The position numbers and the translations under genes are program-made. 6,852 nt of DNA from Desulfobacteraceae bacterium. GTDB lineage: Bacteria; Desulfobacterota; Desulfobacteria; Desulfobacterales; SG8-13. Location: assembly GCA_029287875.1 (NCBI GenBank), contig JARFQH010000119.1:1-6852 (forward strand), written 5' to 3'. The notes beneath the pieces are model-generated. The model was not told where the DNA came from and ran no database searches. It saw only the letters and a list, made by a program, of their open reading frames with translations. Every line of letters begins with the position of its first letter. Within the stretch, counting starts at the first letter, position 1. Shown here piece by piece: positions 6,158 to 6,852 of this stretch.

Positions 6158-6852
6158 ATGGTACACATAACATTTCCGGATGGGAACATAAAGGCTTTTG
6201 AAAATCCGCCGACGGGCCACGACATCGCCCGCAGCATTTCCGAGGGCTTTGCCCGCAACTGCGTGGCACTGCAGAAAAACGGCGACTTCCTCGATTTAAA
6301 TGCCCGGGTCGAAGAGGATGCCGCGGTCAAGCTGGTCACCACCAGAGATCCGGAAGCCCTTCACATCCTGCGTCACAGCGCGGCGCATGTCATGGCCCAG
6401 GCGATTTTGCATCTCTACAAGGATGCGCACCTGACGATCGGCCCGGCCGTGGAGGACGGCTTTTACTATGACATCGACATGGAACCGATCTCCGAAGAAG
6501 ATTTTCCTAAAATCGAGGCCGAAATAAAAAAGGCCGTCAAGGCCAAAGAACCGTTTGAAAGGGCGGCGGTTTCAAAGGCCGAAGCACTGGAATTCTATAA
6601 AAACGAGCCATACAAGTTGGAGATGATCCGTGATTTGCCTGACGGAACGATTTCTTTTTACCGGCACGGCGATTTTACCGACCTTTGCCGTGGACCCCAC
6701 GTTCCCCACACCGGTTTCATAAAGGCTGTCAAACTGATGAAAGTTTCCGGCGCCTACTGGCGCGGGGATCAATCCAACGCCCAGCTGCAACGGATATACT
6801 GGACCGCCTTTTTCGACAAAAAGGACCTGGTTGCCTACCTCCAATTTCTGGA
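6158..6852 (+). CDS. thrS: Threonyl-tRNA synthetase (partial, C-terminus beyond right edge)
   Basis: The first 231 codons of thrS; the full enzyme is about 640 residues, so the catalytic core and anticodon-binding domain lie outside. Visible parts: a TGS domain at about 1-62 starting MVHITFPDG, then the N2 editing domain, which removes mischarged serine, with HSAAHVMAQA at 73-82 (H73 and H77 of the HxxxH motif) and DLCRGPHVPHTG at 175-186 (C177 and H181). The beginning of the class II catalytic domain follows with KVSGAYWRGD at 195-204. All editing-site metal-ligand-like residues are present. AAGAAGG at 6145-6151 lies 6 nt before the ATG. In many bacteria infC, rpmI and rplT follow thrS; that cannot be seen here. 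Cytoplasmic, essential for translation. Confidence 0.97.
   Translation, partial: MVHITFPDGNIKAFENPPTGHDIARSISEGFARNCVALQKNGDFLDLNARVEEDAAVKLVTTRDPEALHILRHSAAHVMAQAILHLYKDAHLTIGPAVEDGFYYDIDMEPISEEDFPKIEAEIKKAVKAKEPFERAAVSKAEALEFYKNEPYKLEMIRDLPDGTISFYRHGDFTDLCRGPHVPHTGFIKAVKLMKVSGAYWRGDQSNAQLQRIYWTAFFDKKDLVAYLQFL

Noticed and set aside
5812..6342. 176-codon minus-strand frame spanning thrS start, the intergenic region and rnd
   Set aside because: It overlaps the TGS-domain coding region of thrS and the catalytic N-terminus of rnd, and has no family resemblance of its own.

Overview
The window looks like chromosomal DNA from a moderately GC-rich Gram-negative bacterium. The protein types (a ferredoxin-nitroreductase fusion, a two-HRDC-domain RNase D, an RsbU-like membrane phosphatase) would suit a sulfate-reducer-like Desulfobacterota (former Deltaproteobacteria). 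That placement is an impression from protein style and was not checked by any search. I see no phage, insertion sequence, CRISPR array, tRNA or rRNA.

Layout, left to right. (1) 1-1175, minus: an MFS-type transporter whose C-terminal end lies beyond the left edge. It has no stop codon inside the window and must be read directly from the reverse complement. (2) 1176-1468: a divergent intergenic region. (3) 1469-4558, plus: a probable three-gene operon of a YbhB/YbcL (PEBP) family protein, a ferredoxin-nitroreductase fusion 13 bp downstream, and, 56 bp later, a six-helix membrane protein with HAMP and PP2C/SpoIIE phosphatase domains. (4) 4495-4869, minus: the N-terminal half of an alpha/beta hydrolase. 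It has lost its catalytic half, and its reading frame runs into the 3' end of the phosphatase gene. (5) 4872-6008, minus: ribonuclease D, whose stop codon lies next to the hydrolase start, so the two look like the remains of an rnd-hydrolase operon. (6) 6009-6157: a divergent regulatory region with a 16-bp-period imperfect direct repeat and a small hairpin. (7) 6158-6852, plus: the start of thrS, running off the right edge.

Working together: ThrS (aminoacylation) and RNase D (stable RNA 3'-end processing) are housekeeping RNA functions that share a divergent promoter region. The central operon mixes a small soluble PEBP protein, a flavin/iron-sulfur oxidoreductase and a membrane-anchored Ser/Thr phosphatase of the type that controls anti-sigma or anti-anti-sigma switches. 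No STAS-domain partner or anti-sigma kinase lies in the window, so its target is unknown.

I do not see a clearly new multi-gene system. The points most worth a second look are the broken hydrolase at the convergent junction, the 6TM-HAMP-PP2C architecture and its operon company, and the repeat/hairpin in the thrS leader.
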